Shown piece by piece: positions 16,384-25,594 of a stretch of 64,000 bases of DNA. Each line of letters opens with the position of its first letter. Position 1 is the stretch's first letter. The translations under genes were made by a program, and so were the position numbers. Below the pieces are notes generated by a model that saw nothing but the letters and a program-made list of their open reading frames with translations, did no database searches and had not been told where the DNA came from. This stretch comes from Labrys sp. WJW (GTDB lineage Bacteria > Pseudomonadota > Alphaproteobacteria > Rhizobiales > Labraceae), in NCBI RefSeq assembly GCF_001676615.1, contig NZ_LYXZ01000040.1, positions 147,304-211,303 of the forward strand, given 5' to 3'.

Positions 16384-17472
16384 TTATCGGCCTGCCGTCT
16401 GCGCATAGGCGCTGCCGAAGCGATTGGCCAGGAAGGCCGACAAGGCGATGTCCTCCTGGCGGATGAAGCCCTTCTGCGGCAGTTCCCCTGCGGCCAGCAT
16501 GTCCAGCACGGCACAAATGGCGGAGGCCGTCGTCACCTGGATGGCGCTGCGCAGGCGCGAGCCGACGCTGCGGTTGTAGATCTTGTTGGCATAGGTTTCC
16601 TGCACCAGATGGCCATGGCGCTTGCCGCTGACGGTGACGAAGATCACCACCACGTCCTGGATCGTCGCCGGCAGGGCATTTTCGAGAATGTCCTTGAGCA
16701 CGTCGCGGCGATGCCTGAGATCGAGGTCGTTGAGCAGCGCCTTCATGATCGCCGCGTGGCCGGGATAGCGGATGGTGCGGTAATTCAGCGTGCGCACTCG
16801 CCCCAGATAGGTCTCGCACAGGCTGCCGAGGCCGCCCGAGGTGTTGAAGGCTTCGTAAGTGACGCCGTCGAGCGAGAATTCCTCGCGCTCCTCCATCGCC
16901 GGCACTTCGACCCGGTGGCCGTCGACGATCGCCTCGCAGGGCTCGCAATATTCGTTGATCACCCCGTCCGTCGACCAGGTCAGGTTGTAGTTGAGCGCGT
17001 TGGAGGGATATTGCGGCAGGGCGCCGACGCGCATGCGGATGGAATCGAGGCTGTCGAATTGCTGGGCGAGATCGTTGGCGACGATCGAGATGAACCCCGG
17101 AGCCAGGCCGCATTGCGGGATGAAGGCGCTCCTGGCCGACGCCGCGAGGTCACGCACCCGCCGCGTCGAGGCGACGTCCTCGGTCAAGTCGAGATAATGG
17201 ACATTGGCCCGCGCCGCCGCCTCGGCGATACGGGTGGTGAGATGGAAGGGCGCGGCGCTGAGCACGGCATAGGCGCCGTCCAGGACGGTGCGCAGGGCTG
17301 CTCCGTCCTCGAGATCGAGTTCACGCTGCTCCACGCCTGCCGACAGTTCGGCGCCCTCCAGCTGCGCGGCTGACCGGTCGATCACGGTGACTTCATAGTC
17401 CCCGCTGACCGCCAGGATATCGGCGATGCACGCCCCGATCTTGCCCGCCCCCGCTACCACGATCTTGCGCAT
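16384..17472 (-). CDS. Saccharopine dehydrogenase / lysine 6-dehydrogenase-like oxidoreductase
   Basis: A 362-residue NAD(P)-dependent oxidoreductase. The N-terminal Rossmann fold begins MRKIVVAGAGKIGACIA, with VTVIDRSAAQLE as the second strand binding the adenosine ribose. The middle block DLTEDVASTRRVRDL and CGLAPGFISIVANDLA, then the substrate domain with YNLTWSTDGVINEY and GKIYNRSV-like residues, match saccharopine dehydrogenase and lysine 6-dehydrogenase families. Start at 17472 chosen because the glycine motif must be near the N-terminus. It is divergent from an Lrp-type regulator, which suggests control by an amino acid and a role in amino-acid (possibly lysine) catabolism. Confidence 0.83.
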   Translation of the reverse strand: MRKIVVAGAGKIGACIADILAVSGDYEVTVIDRSAAQLEGAELSAGVEQRELDLEDGAALRTVLDGAYAVLSAAPFHLTTRIAEAAARANVHYLDLTEDVASTRRVRDLAASARSAFIPQCGLAPGFISIVANDLAQQFDSLDSIRMRVGALPQYPSNALNYNLTWSTDGVINEYCEPCEAIVDGHRVEVPAMEEREEFSLDGVTYEAFNTSGGLGSLCETYLGRVRTLNYRTIRYPGHAAIMKALLNDLDLRHRRDVLKDILENALPATIQDVVVIFVTVSGKRHGHLVQETYANKIYNRSVGSRLRSAIQVTTASAICAVLDMLAAGELPQKGFIRQEDIALSAFLANRFGSAYAQTAGR

Positions 17473-17559
17473 TGCCCGCCTCCCCCGCCGTGATTCCCTA
17501 GAGCAAAGCGCTTTCAAGACTGAACGCTTGTTTGCACTAACTCTTTGGTTCGACGCGTC

Positions 17560-17593
17560 TTTGCGATTCCAGATGACTCCGTCAAATCGCAAA
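17560..17593. promoter_or_regulatory. Inverted repeat in the SDH-lrp divergent promoter
   Basis: TTTGCGATT and AATCGCAAA are perfect 9-bp arms 16 bp apart, midway between the divergent saccharopine-dehydrogenase and Lrp-type genes. A second perfect dyad, CGTCATTATGACG (17691-17703), overlaps the regulator's ATG. Either may be the binding site of the Lrp-type regulator; inference only. Confidence 0.45.
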
Positions 17594-17697
17594 ACGCTAT
17601 GGGCAAAAGCCTACGCCTGCCTCCCTGCCTTTCGAAGCCTGCATTTCGACGAAATGCCGAGCTATCTTTGCACAATGCCATCCACTATATCGTCATT

Positions 17698-18126
17698 ATG
17701 ACGACACCGGCCGATGATGCCCTGATTGCCATCCTGCGCGAGAACGCCCGCGCCTCCACGGCCGAGATCGCCCGGCGCCTCGGCGTTTCCCGCACCACCG
17801 TGCAGAGTCGCCTCGCGCGCCTCGAACATCGCGGCGTGATCGCCGGCTACACCATCCGGCTTTCCGAGGAGCATACCCGTTCGCTCCTGCGCGCCCATGT
17901 GCTGCTCACCACCGTGCCCAAGCTGATCCGCCAGGTGGAGGCGGGCCTGCGCGAAATTCCAGCCGTGCGCACGCTGCATTCGGTCAGCGGCAATTTCGAC
18001 ATGATCGCGGTGATCGAGGCCCGCTCGGTCGGCGAACTCGACGAACTCGCCGATCGCATCGGCGCGCTGGAAGGGGTCGAGCGCACTTCGACCTCTCTCA
18101 TCCTGTCGACGCGGATCGAGCGCTAG
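17698..18126 (+). CDS. Lrp/AsnC family transcriptional regulator
   Basis: A 142-residue feast/famine regulator. Residues 5-50 hold the N-terminal helix-turn-helix (LIAILRENARASTAEIARRL, GVSRTTVQSRLARLEHRGVI) and the remainder is the RAM ligand-binding domain (VRTLHSVSGNFDMIAVIEA, with the effector-binding loop LHSVSGNFD). Members form octamers and respond to amino acids. The ATG at 17698 sits within a small palindrome, consistent with autoregulation. Divergent from the saccharopine-dehydrogenase-like gene, its likely target. Upstream in-frame starts would add a serine/proline-rich, non-family extension. Confidence 0.9.
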   Translation: MTTPADDALIAILRENARASTAEIARRLGVSRTTVQSRLARLEHRGVIAGYTIRLSEEHTRSLLRAHVLLTTVPKLIRQVEAGLREIPAVRTLHSVSGNFDMIAVIEARSVGELDELADRIGALEGVERTSTSLILSTRIER

Positions 18127-18320
18127 GGCACGCCGAAAAGCGCGCGCCGGCTTTCGGAAAAAACAATGCAATAACAATGAATTATGGCATCTTTCCCAAT
18201 TTCTAAATCGAGTCCGGTCATGTCAGGCATGTCCCGGCACCGACGGATATTCGACGATCCGCGTTCAGTTTCGGTTCAGCCGCAATCGGGATGATGGCGG
18301 CCCAATCAAGAGAGGTCGCG

Positions 18321-20393
18321 ATGCTCCTGCGCAAGAAACTGATCAGTCTGGCTGGTACGCTGATGCTCGCCGTCTCGCCCACGGCGATCGTGCTGGTGCA
18401 GGACGCGCTGGCGCAGGATGCCCAGGCGCCGACGACGGAAGCACCCGCGCCGGGCGCCAAGCCCTCGGTCGAAGATATCCTGAAGCGCCACAAGAAGGGC
18501 GGCGGCCAGGATGGCGAGGGCGCGCCGGCAAAACGGGCCGCTCCTGCCGAATCGCAGGACCAGGATGGCGGCGCTCCGGCTGCCAAGCCGAAGCGGCAGA
18601 AGCCGAGCGCCGAGCAGGACGGCGCAGCATCCGGTTCAGGCGGTGACGAAACGCCTGCCGCCAAGCCCCGCCGCCAGAAGCCGGCCCCCGGGGCCGCCGG
18701 CCAGGACGCGCCCGGCGAACCCGCGCCCGGCGAAACGCCCCCCGCTGCCAAGCCCAAGCGCCAGAAGCCGGCTGCCGATTCGGCCGGCGAGGAAGCTCCC
18801 GGCAAGCCAACCGCGGGAGAACCTGCACAGGAGGCCCCGGCCGCAAAGCCCAAGCGCCAAAAGCCCACAGCGCCTAGCGACACCACGGGACAAGACACGC
18901 CCGCAGCAAAACCCCGCACTCCCACCGAGCCGGATGCGGATCAAGGCAGCGGCGCGCCCGCGCAGACCAAGCCTGTCCAGCCCAAGCCCGTGCCCCGGCA
19001 GCCCGCCGCCGGCGACGGCCAGCCGGGCGCAGGACAGGAAAACGGCGGCACGCCCGAACCGCGCGGCAAGCGCCGCGACCGTACCCAGGGCCAGCCCGGC
19101 ACCGAGGGGACGCCGCAGGGCCTCGACAACGGCCAGCCGGATAGCCGTCCCTTGGATGGTCGCCCCGGCGGCCGCAACCAACTCCCCGGTCAAGGCGGGA
19201 TTCCCCTGCCGGCCGACGGCACGCAACAGGGGCAGGAAGGCCGTCCGGGCCTTCCGCCGCAACCGGAGAACGGCGGCCAGCAAGGCCAGGGCCGCCCCCT
19301 GCAGGGCCCGGTCGACCGGGCGGCGGAGCAGCGTGCCATCGGCCTGTTGGGCGACACCACACCGCCCGATCGTCTCAACGACCAGCAATTGCGCCAGCGC
19401 CTTAACGTCTATCGCTCGGCCCTGTCCGCCGGCAACCTGTCGGAAGCTACCGAACAGGCCCTGATCCAGCGCCTGAACGGCGCGCGCGCCGCCCTGCGCA
19501 ATCGCGTGGCCGACCAGGAATATGGCGGCGAACAGCAGCAGGGCCAGAGCGGGCAGGGCTCGCCCTTCGGCCGCTCCCAGTTCCGCCAGGGCTCGCCCCG
19601 GCCGCAGGACATCCCCGCGATCCTGGCGGACCGGCGCCCCTCCAACGTGCTGACCGTCGACCAGCTCAACCGGCGCATCCTGGTCTATCGCGATGCCGCC
19701 AACGACCAGCGCTACAACCCCGAGGATCGCGAGGCCTTCGCGCAATATCTGCAGGACGATCGCAACGACCTGCGCCGCCGCCTGTTGAGCGATCGTGGCC
19801 AGCGCACCGACCGCCTGCGCCGCTATGAAGGCGACGGGCATTTCGACGTGGACATCAATCCGCGTGGACAGCGCTACCAGAGCGTCTGGGCCGCGGAAGT
19901 CGACGACGACCAGATCGAGCAGCAATTCGCCTCCCGTCCGCTCAAGCCGCTGCCGCGCCGCTATGCGCGGTCCGAATTCCTTGCCCAGCCCGAAGCGGTG
20001 ATGGAACAGCCGGCCATCCGCCAGTCCATCCCCAGCGTGGAACTGGACACCATTCATTTCGGCTTCAACGAATCATTCGTGCGCGAGGAGGAGATCGCCA
20101 ATCTCGACCGCATCGGCCGCATCATCGAGCGGATCGTGGCCGCCCATCCCAACGAGGTCTTCGTGATCGAGGGCAATACCGATGCGGTGGGTGACGATGC
20201 CTATAATCTGCGCCTGTCCAAGGAGCGGGCCGAGGCGGTGAAGCAGGCCCTGACCCAATATTACGTGATCGCGCCGGACAACCTGGTCACGGCGGGCCTC
20301 GGCGAGCGCTATCTCAAGATCCCGACGCCCGAGCCCGAGCAGGAGAATCGCCGCGTGACCCTGCGCCGCATCACGCCCCTGTTGCAGAACTGA
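18321..20393 (+). CDS. OmpA-family protein with long Lys/Pro-rich repeat region
   Basis: A 690-residue exported protein. The signal peptide (about 1-33, MLLRKKLISLAG to ALAQD) is followed by a low-complexity region with five units of PAAKPKRQKP (about residues 85-195), then Gln/Gly/Pro-rich sequence to residue 340. Two similar helical modules (PPDRLNDQQLRQRLNVYRSA and RRPSNVLTVDQLNRRILVYR) follow. The C-terminal OmpA domain starts around IHFGFNESFV and has the peptidoglycan-binding IEGNTDAVGDDAYNLRLSKERA motif. Likely bridges envelope layers, with the basic repeats spanning the periplasm. Start at 18321 is preceded by AGAGAGG. A terminator follows directly. Confidence 0.85.
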   Translation: MLLRKKLISLAGTLMLAVSPTAIVLVQDALAQDAQAPTTEAPAPGAKPSVEDILKRHKKGGGQDGEGAPAKRAAPAESQDQDGGAPAAKPKRQKPSAEQDGAASGSGGDETPAAKPRRQKPAPGAAGQDAPGEPAPGETPPAAKPKRQKPAADSAGEEAPGKPTAGEPAQEAPAAKPKRQKPTAPSDTTGQDTPAAKPRTPTEPDADQGSGAPAQTKPVQPKPVPRQPAAGDGQPGAGQENGGTPEPRGKRRDRTQGQPGTEGTPQGLDNGQPDSRPLDGRPGGRNQLPGQGGIPLPADGTQQGQEGRPGLPPQPENGGQQGQGRPLQGPVDRAAEQRAIGLLGDTTPPDRLNDQQLRQRLNVYRSALSAGNLSEATEQALIQRLNGARAALRNRVADQEYGGEQQQGQSGQGSPFGRSQFRQGSPRPQDIPAILADRRPSNVLTVDQLNRRILVYRDAANDQRYNPEDREAFAQYLQDDRNDLRRRLLSDRGQRTDRLRRYEGDGHFDVDINPRGQRYQSVWAAEVDDDQIEQQFASRPLKPLPRRYARSEFLAQPEAVMEQPAIRQSIPSVELDTIHFGFNESFVREEEIANLDRIGRIIERIVAAHPNEVFVIEGNTDAVGDDAYNLRLSKERAEAVKQALTQYYVIAPDNLVTAGLGERYLKIPTPEPEQENRRVTLRRITPLLQN

Positions 20394-20410
20394 CGGCTAC
20401 CATCACGATC

Positions 20411-20447
20411 GCGGCGCACATCCCTGTCGGATGCGCGCCGCTTTTGC
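20411..20447 (+). terminator. Rho-independent terminator of the OmpA-family gene
   Basis: A 13-bp stem with one mismatch (arms 20411-20423 and 20429-20441), loop CTGTC, followed by TTTTGCTT, 17 bp after the stop codon. Confidence 0.85.
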
Positions 20448-20625
20448 TTGCCATCCTCGGCCCTTTCGCTTAAATCCCGCGGCGCGGTGACCGCAGGTCT
20501 CCGCATCTCCTCGCCTCATGCATGTAGCCACGGCCGGGACCGCATCCTGGCCCGCTTTTGTGCGGCGTCCCCTCATCGAGAGCGTCTTACCAACGTTCGA
20601 GAATTCATCGGAGCCTAGTGGCCGT

Positions 20626-21876
20626 ATGTCCGGCAGCCCGCGTCCCCGTCTTGTCATGAAGTTTGGCGGCACCTCTGTCGCCACTGTCGAGCGCATCAAG
20701 AATGTGGCGCAGCATGTCAAACGCGAGGTTGCCGCCGGCTATGACGTGGCGGTGGTGGTCTCCGCCATGTCCGGCAAGACCAATGAGCTGGTCGGCTGGT
20801 GCAACGAGGCCTCGCCGCTGTATGACCAGCGCGAATACGACACCATCGTCGCTTCCGGCGAACAGGTGACCTCGGGCCTGCTCGCGCTGACGCTCACCAG
20901 CATCGGCATCAAGGCCCGTTCCTGGCAGGGCTGGCAGGTGCCGATCGAGACCTCGGCCGCCCACGGCTCCGCGCGCATCTCGGCGATCCCCTCCAAGAAT
21001 CTCGACGACGGCTTTGCTGCCGGGGAAGTTGCGGTGATTTCCGGCTTCCAGGGCATCGAGCCCCTGAGCGGGCGCATCACCACGCTGGGACGCGGCGGTT
21101 CCGACACCTCGGCTGTCGCCATCGCCGGCGCGATCGGAGCGGAACGTTGCGACATCTACACCGATGTCGACGGCGTCTACACCACCGATCCGCGCATCGT
21201 ACCGAAGGCGCAGCGCATGGACCGCATCGCCTTCGAGGAAATGCTGGAAATGGCCTCCCTCGGCGCCAAGGTGCTGCAGGTGCGCTCGGTGGAGCTCGCC
21301 ATGGTCCACAAGGTGAAAACCTATGTAAGATCGTCCTTCGACGATCCCGAAAACCCCAATCCCGGAACCCTGATCTGCGACGAGGAAGACATCATGGAAC
21401 AGCAGGTTGTGACCGGCATCGCCTATTCGAAGGATGAAGCGCAGATCACCCTGCGCGACGTGGCTGACCGCCCGGGTGTCGCCGCCGCCATCTTCGTGCC
21501 CCTGGCCGACGCCAACATCAATGTGGACATGATCGTCCAGAACATTTCGGCCGACGGCGCTTCCACCGACATCACCTTCACCGTGCCGCAGGCCGAGTTC
21601 CAGCGCGCCAAGGACGTGATCGACAAGGCCCGCAAGGACGTGGTGTGCGACAATGTCGAGACCAACATGGACGTCTCGAAGATTTCGGTGATCGGCATCG
21701 GCATGCGCAGCCATGCCGGCGTGGCGGCAACCTGCTTCCAGGCCCTGGCCGGCCGCGGCATCAACATCCGCGCCATCACCACCTCCGAGATCAAGATTTC
21801 GGTGCTGATCGATGCGGCCTATACCGAACTGGCGGTCCGCACGCTCCACACGCTCTACGGGCTCGACAAGGCCTGA
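20626..21876 (+). CDS. lysC: Aspartate kinase
   Basis: Phosphorylates aspartate to open the lysine, threonine, methionine and diaminopimelate pathway. The 416-residue protein carries the amino-acid kinase domain (KFGGTSVA near residue 12, GRGGSDTSAVAIA, YTDVDGVYTTDPR) and two C-terminal ACT domains (ITLRDVADRPGVAAAIF and ISVIGIGMRSHAGVAATCF) that mediate feedback inhibition. I chose ATG 20626 (MSGSPRPRLVMKFGG), giving the usual class length; an in-frame ATG at the VMKFGG position is too close to the nucleotide site. It precedes ptsP, an arrangement conserved in Hyphomicrobiales, with a 264-bp gap. Confidence 0.95.
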   Translation: MSGSPRPRLVMKFGGTSVATVERIKNVAQHVKREVAAGYDVAVVVSAMSGKTNELVGWCNEASPLYDQREYDTIVASGEQVTSGLLALTLTSIGIKARSWQGWQVPIETSAAHGSARISAIPSKNLDDGFAAGEVAVISGFQGIEPLSGRITTLGRGGSDTSAVAIAGAIGAERCDIYTDVDGVYTTDPRIVPKAQRMDRIAFEEMLEMASLGAKVLQVRSVELAMVHKVKTYVRSSFDDPENPNPGTLICDEEDIMEQQVVTGIAYSKDEAQITLRDVADRPGVAAAIFVPLADANINVDMIVQNISADGASTDITFTVPQAEFQRAKDVIDKARKDVVCDNVETNMDVSKISVIGIGMRSHAGVAATCFQALAGRGINIRAITTSEIKISVLIDAAYTELAVRTLHTLYGLDKA

Positions 21877-22140
21877 GCAACCGCGCCTTGTCCTCGTGAC
21901 GACGGCACAGCGCCTCGATGACGCAGTGCCCGGAAGAAACGGAAATACTTCTTTCAATTTCCGTGAAATCTTGCGACAGAACAAAAAGTTAGTGCGTGCT
22001 TCGTTTGGATTCTCGCGCGAGGGACGCCCCTTATTCATTTTGTGACCGGCCGCTTCGCCAGAACCGGCCGGCGCTCTGAGGCAGCGGACGGCCCCGGGTT
22101 CGCCGGGTCGCCAGACCTGTCGAGGACATGGAGGCATCGG

Positions 22141-24405
22141 ATGCGTGGCGCGATCGGCGGCCCGCGCCTGCTCCTCAAGCGGCTCCGCGAAGTCATGGCG
22201 GAGCCTGTTTCGGCGCAGGAGAGGCTGGACAAGACCGTGGTCTTGATCGCCGCGAACATGGTCGCGGAGGTCTGCTCGGTCTATGTCCTGCGCACCGACG
22301 GCACGCTGGAACTTTATGCCACCGAAGGCCTCAATCCGAACGCGGTGCATTTGACCACCATGCGCAAGGGCGAAGGCCTGGTCGGCCTCGTCGCCAAGGA
22401 GGCCGAGCCGGTCACCACCTCGGACGCGCAGCACCATCCCTTGTTCGCCTACAAGCCGGAGACGGGCGAAGAGATCTACAACGCCTTCCTCGGCGTGCCG
22501 ATCCTGCGCGCCGGCGAGACGCTCGGCGTCCTGGTGGTGCAGAACAAGGCCCAGCGCGCCTATTCGGAAGAAGAGATCGAGGCGCTCGCTACCGTCGCCA
22601 TGGTGCTGGCCGAGATGATCGCCTCCGGCGAGCTCCAGGCCCTGGCCCGCCCGGGCGCCGACCTCGCCAGCCGCCGCGCCCTGCAGCTGACCGGCGCGCC
22701 GCTCTCCGAAGGCGTCGGCCTCGGCCATGTCGTGCTGCACGAGCCGCGCGTGGTGGTGAAGACCCTGATCGCGGACGATGTCGGCCGCGAGACCGATCGC
22801 CTCGACAATGCCATCGTCGGCCTGCGCGATGCCATCGACGCCATGCTCGACCGCGGCGACCTCGCCCGCGCCACCGAGACGCTCGACGTGCTCGAAGCCT
22901 ATCGCATGTTCGCGCAGGACCGTGGCTGGATCACCAAGATGCGCGAGGTCATCGCCACCGGCGTCACTGCCGAGGCGGCGGTGCAGCGCGTGCAGTCCGA
23001 TACGCGTGCGCGCATGCAGCGCGTCGCCGATCCGATCCTGCGCGAGCGCCTCTACGATCTCGACGATCTCGCCAACCGCCTGCTGCGCCAGCTCACCGGC
23101 GACGGACATCACGTCCCCTCCGAGTCCATGCCCAAGGATGCGGTGCTGGTGGCGCGTTCGATGGGGCCGGCGGCCCTGCTCGATTATTCGCGCGACAATC
23201 TGCGCGGCCTCATCCTCGAAGAAGGGGGGCCGACCAGCCACGTCGCCATCGTGGCGCGGGCACTCGGCATTCCCACCGTGGGCGAGGTCGAGGGCATCAC
23301 CAGCCTGGTCGAGCAGGGCGACGCCATCATCGTCGACGGCTCGGTCGGCGAAGTCCAGGTGCGCCCGGCCCCGGATGTCGAGCATGCCTATGCCGAGAAG
23401 GTGCGCTTCCGGGCCAAGCGCCAGGAGCAATATCTCGCCCTTCGCCACAAGCCGAGCCGCACCCGCGACGGCTGCGATATCAAGCTCTATATCAATGCCG
23501 GCCTCCTGGTCGACCTGCCGCACATCAAGGAAAGCGGCGCCGACGGCATCGGGCTGTTCCGCACCGAGCTGCAGTTCATGATCGCCTCGCAGTTCCCGCG
23601 CACCGGCGAGCAATATGCGCTCTACAAGGCCGTGCTGGAGGCGGCCGGCGACCGGCCGGTGACTTTCCGCACCCTCGATATCGGCGGCGACAAGGTGCTG
23701 CCCTATATGCACCAGATCGAGGAGGAGAACCCGGCGCTTGGCTGGCGGGCCATTCGCCTCGGCCTCGACCGCCCCGGCCTGATGCGCTCGCAGCTCCGCG
23801 CCCTGCTGCAGGCCGCCGCCGGGCGCGAGCTCAGGGTGATGTTCCCGATGATCTCGGCCTCCGAGGAGTTCGACCAGGCGCGTGGGGTGGTGGAGCGCGA
23901 GATCACCTTCTTGCGCCGCCACGGCAAGCCCCTGCCCGATCTGGTCAAGCTCGGCGCCATGGTCGAGGTTCCGAGCCTGCTGTTCCAGCTCGACGAGATC
24001 CTGCAGCGCACCGACTTCCTGTCCGTCGGCTCGAACGATCTCTTCCAGTTCCTCTATGCGGTCGACCGCGGCAATGCGCGCGTGGCGGGCCGTTTCGATA
24101 CGCTCTCCCCATCGGTGATGCGCGCCCTGAAGATGATCGCCGACAAGTCCAACGCGGCCGGCGTGCCGGTGACATTGTGCGGCGAGCTCGCCTCCAAGCC
24201 GCTGGAGGCGCTTGCCCTGATCGGCCTCGGCTTCCGACAATTATCGATGACGCCGTCGGCGATCGGCCCGGTCAAGGCCATGCTGCTCGAGATCGAAGCG
24301 GCCGAGATCACCGAGCTCGTCGATCATCATCTCAAGCCCGAAGCGGACAGGCCGCTGCGCCTTGCTCTCAGGGAATTCGCCGCCGAACGCGGCATTCCAT
24401 TATAG
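22141..24405 (+). CDS. ptsP: PEP-protein phosphotransferase of the nitrogen PTS (EI-Ntr)
   Basis: First enzyme of the regulatory PTS-Ntr phosphorelay; takes phosphate from phosphoenolpyruvate and passes it to NPr, and links nitrogen/carbon state to potassium and other controls. The 754-residue cytoplasmic protein begins with a GAF domain (about 20-170; in EI-Ntr this senses glutamine), then the PEP-utilising N domain, the swivelling phosphohistidine domain with His367 in GGPTSHVAIVARALGIPTV, and the C-terminal PEP-binding barrel (GLFRTELQFM, DIGGDKVLPY, LCGELASKP). GGAGGCATCGG precedes the ATG. The presence of the kdp system in the same window is notable, since PTS-Ntr modulates KdpD in other bacteria (known for E. 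coli and Rhizobium relatives). Confidence 0.95.
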   Translation: MRGAIGGPRLLLKRLREVMAEPVSAQERLDKTVVLIAANMVAEVCSVYVLRTDGTLELYATEGLNPNAVHLTTMRKGEGLVGLVAKEAEPVTTSDAQHHPLFAYKPETGEEIYNAFLGVPILRAGETLGVLVVQNKAQRAYSEEEIEALATVAMVLAEMIASGELQALARPGADLASRRALQLTGAPLSEGVGLGHVVLHEPRVVVKTLIADDVGRETDRLDNAIVGLRDAIDAMLDRGDLARATETLDVLEAYRMFAQDRGWITKMREVIATGVTAEAAVQRVQSDTRARMQRVADPILRERLYDLDDLANRLLRQLTGDGHHVPSESMPKDAVLVARSMGPAALLDYSRDNLRGLILEEGGPTSHVAIVARALGIPTVGEVEGITSLVEQGDAIIVDGSVGEVQVRPAPDVEHAYAEKVRFRAKRQEQYLALRHKPSRTRDGCDIKLYINAGLLVDLPHIKESGADGIGLFRTELQFMIASQFPRTGEQYALYKAVLEAAGDRPVTFRTLDIGGDKVLPYMHQIEEENPALGWRAIRLGLDRPGLMRSQLRALLQAAAGRELRVMFPMISASEEFDQARGVVEREITFLRRHGKPLPDLVKLGAMVEVPSLLFQLDEILQRTDFLSVGSNDLFQFLYAVDRGNARVAGRFDTLSPSVMRALKMIADKSNAAGVPVTLCGELASKPLEALALIGLGFRQLSMTPSAIGPVKAMLLEIEAAEITELVDHHLKPEADRPLRLALREFAAERGIPL

Positions 24406-24514
24406 CCAGGCTGCTTTGGGAGTGCGGATGGCCCCCGTCCGCTTTTCTCCCCATGCGCCCCGTTTCCAAGATGCGGACAGGATGTCCGCGCTCCGACACT
24501 CCCAGGACCACCCT

Positions 24515-25594
24515 ATGCTCCCCCTCGACCGCCTTGATGCCCTGCTTCGCCGCCGCGATTTCGTCGAAGCCGAGCTCGCTTCCGGCCCCGACGCCGATAC
24601 CTATGTGACCCTGGCGCGCGAACTTGCCGAGCTCGATCCCGTCGCCGCGCTCATCCGTGAATGGCAGGGCGCGCAGGACGAGTTGAAAGGCGTCGAGGCC
24701 ATCATCGCCGAACCGGCCATGGCCGGCGAGATGGCCGAGATGGCGGAGGAGGAGCGCAAGACCTTGCTCGAGCGCCTCGGCGAGCTGGAGACGGCGATCA
24801 AGCTTTCACTGCTGCCGAAGGATGCCGCCGACGAAAAATCGGCCATCCTGGAAGTGCGCGCCGGCACGGGCGGCGACGAAGCCTCGCTCTTTGCTGGCGA
24901 TCTCCTGCGCATGTATATGCGCTATGCCGATCTGCAGGGCTGGAAGACCGAGATCCTGTCCGAATCCGAAGGCACCATGGGCGGCTACAAGGACGTCGCC
25001 CTGGCCATCAGGGGCAAGGGCGTGTTCGCCAAGCTGAAATTCGAATCCGGCGTGCACCGGGTGCAGCGCGTGCCGGTGACGGAAGCCGGCGGGCGCATCC
25101 ACACCTCGGCCGCCACGGTCGCGGTACTGCCCGAGGCCGAGGAGGTCGACATCGCCATCGAGGAGAAGGACCTCAAGGTCGATGTCTTCAGGGCTTCCGG
25201 CGCCGGCGGCCAGCACGTCAACACCACCGACAGCGCCGTGCGCATCACCCATCTGCCCACCGGCATCGCCGTGGCGGTTCAGGCCGAACGCTCCCAGCAC
25301 AAGAACCGGGCGCAGGCCATGGCGATGCTGCGCGCGCGCCTCTACGAGGCCGAGCGCGAGCGGGTCGACAGTGCCCGTGCGGCCGACCGGCGCGACCAGG
25401 TCGGCTCAGGCGACCGGTCCGAACGCATCCGCACCTATAATTTCCCGCAAGGCCGCCTGACCGATCACCGCATCGGCCTCACCCTCTACAAGCTCGACCA
25501 GATCGTCGCCGGCGATGCCCTCAACGAGGTGATCGACGCGTTGGTGACCGAGAACCAGGCCAGGCTGCTCGCCGCCAGCGAGGCAAGGGCGTGA
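24515..25594 (+). CDS. prfA: Peptide chain release factor 1
   Basis: Recognises UAA and UAG on the ribosome and triggers peptide release. The 359-residue protein has the coiled N-terminal domain, the codon-recognition region and the GGQ motif at residues 231-233 (SGAGGQHVNTTDSAVR) that reaches the peptidyl-transferase centre. Start at 24515 (MLPLDRLDALLRRR) follows AGGACCACCCT. The stop overlaps the next start as GTGA, so it is translationally coupled to prmC, whose product methylates the GGQ glutamine of this protein. Confidence 0.96.
   Translation: MLPLDRLDALLRRRDFVEAELASGPDADTYVTLARELAELDPVAALIREWQGAQDELKGVEAIIAEPAMAGEMAEMAEEERKTLLERLGELETAIKLSLLPKDAADEKSAILEVRAGTGGDEASLFAGDLLRMYMRYADLQGWKTEILSESEGTMGGYKDVALAIRGKGVFAKLKFESGVHRVQRVPVTEAGGRIHTSAATVAVLPEAEEVDIAIEEKDLKVDVFRASGAGGQHVNTTDSAVRITHLPTGIAVAVQAERSQHKNRAQAMAMLRARLYEAERERVDSARAADRRDQVGSGDRSERIRTYNFPQGRLTDHRIGLTLYKLDQIVAGDALNEVIDALVTENQARLLAASEARA

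Noticed and set aside
20605..24240. A very long minus-strand open frame (over 1200 codons) opposite lysC and ptsP
   Set aside because: Antisense shadow of strong GC codon bias; composition is histidine/glycine/arginine-rich with no domain, and both plus-strand genes are certain.
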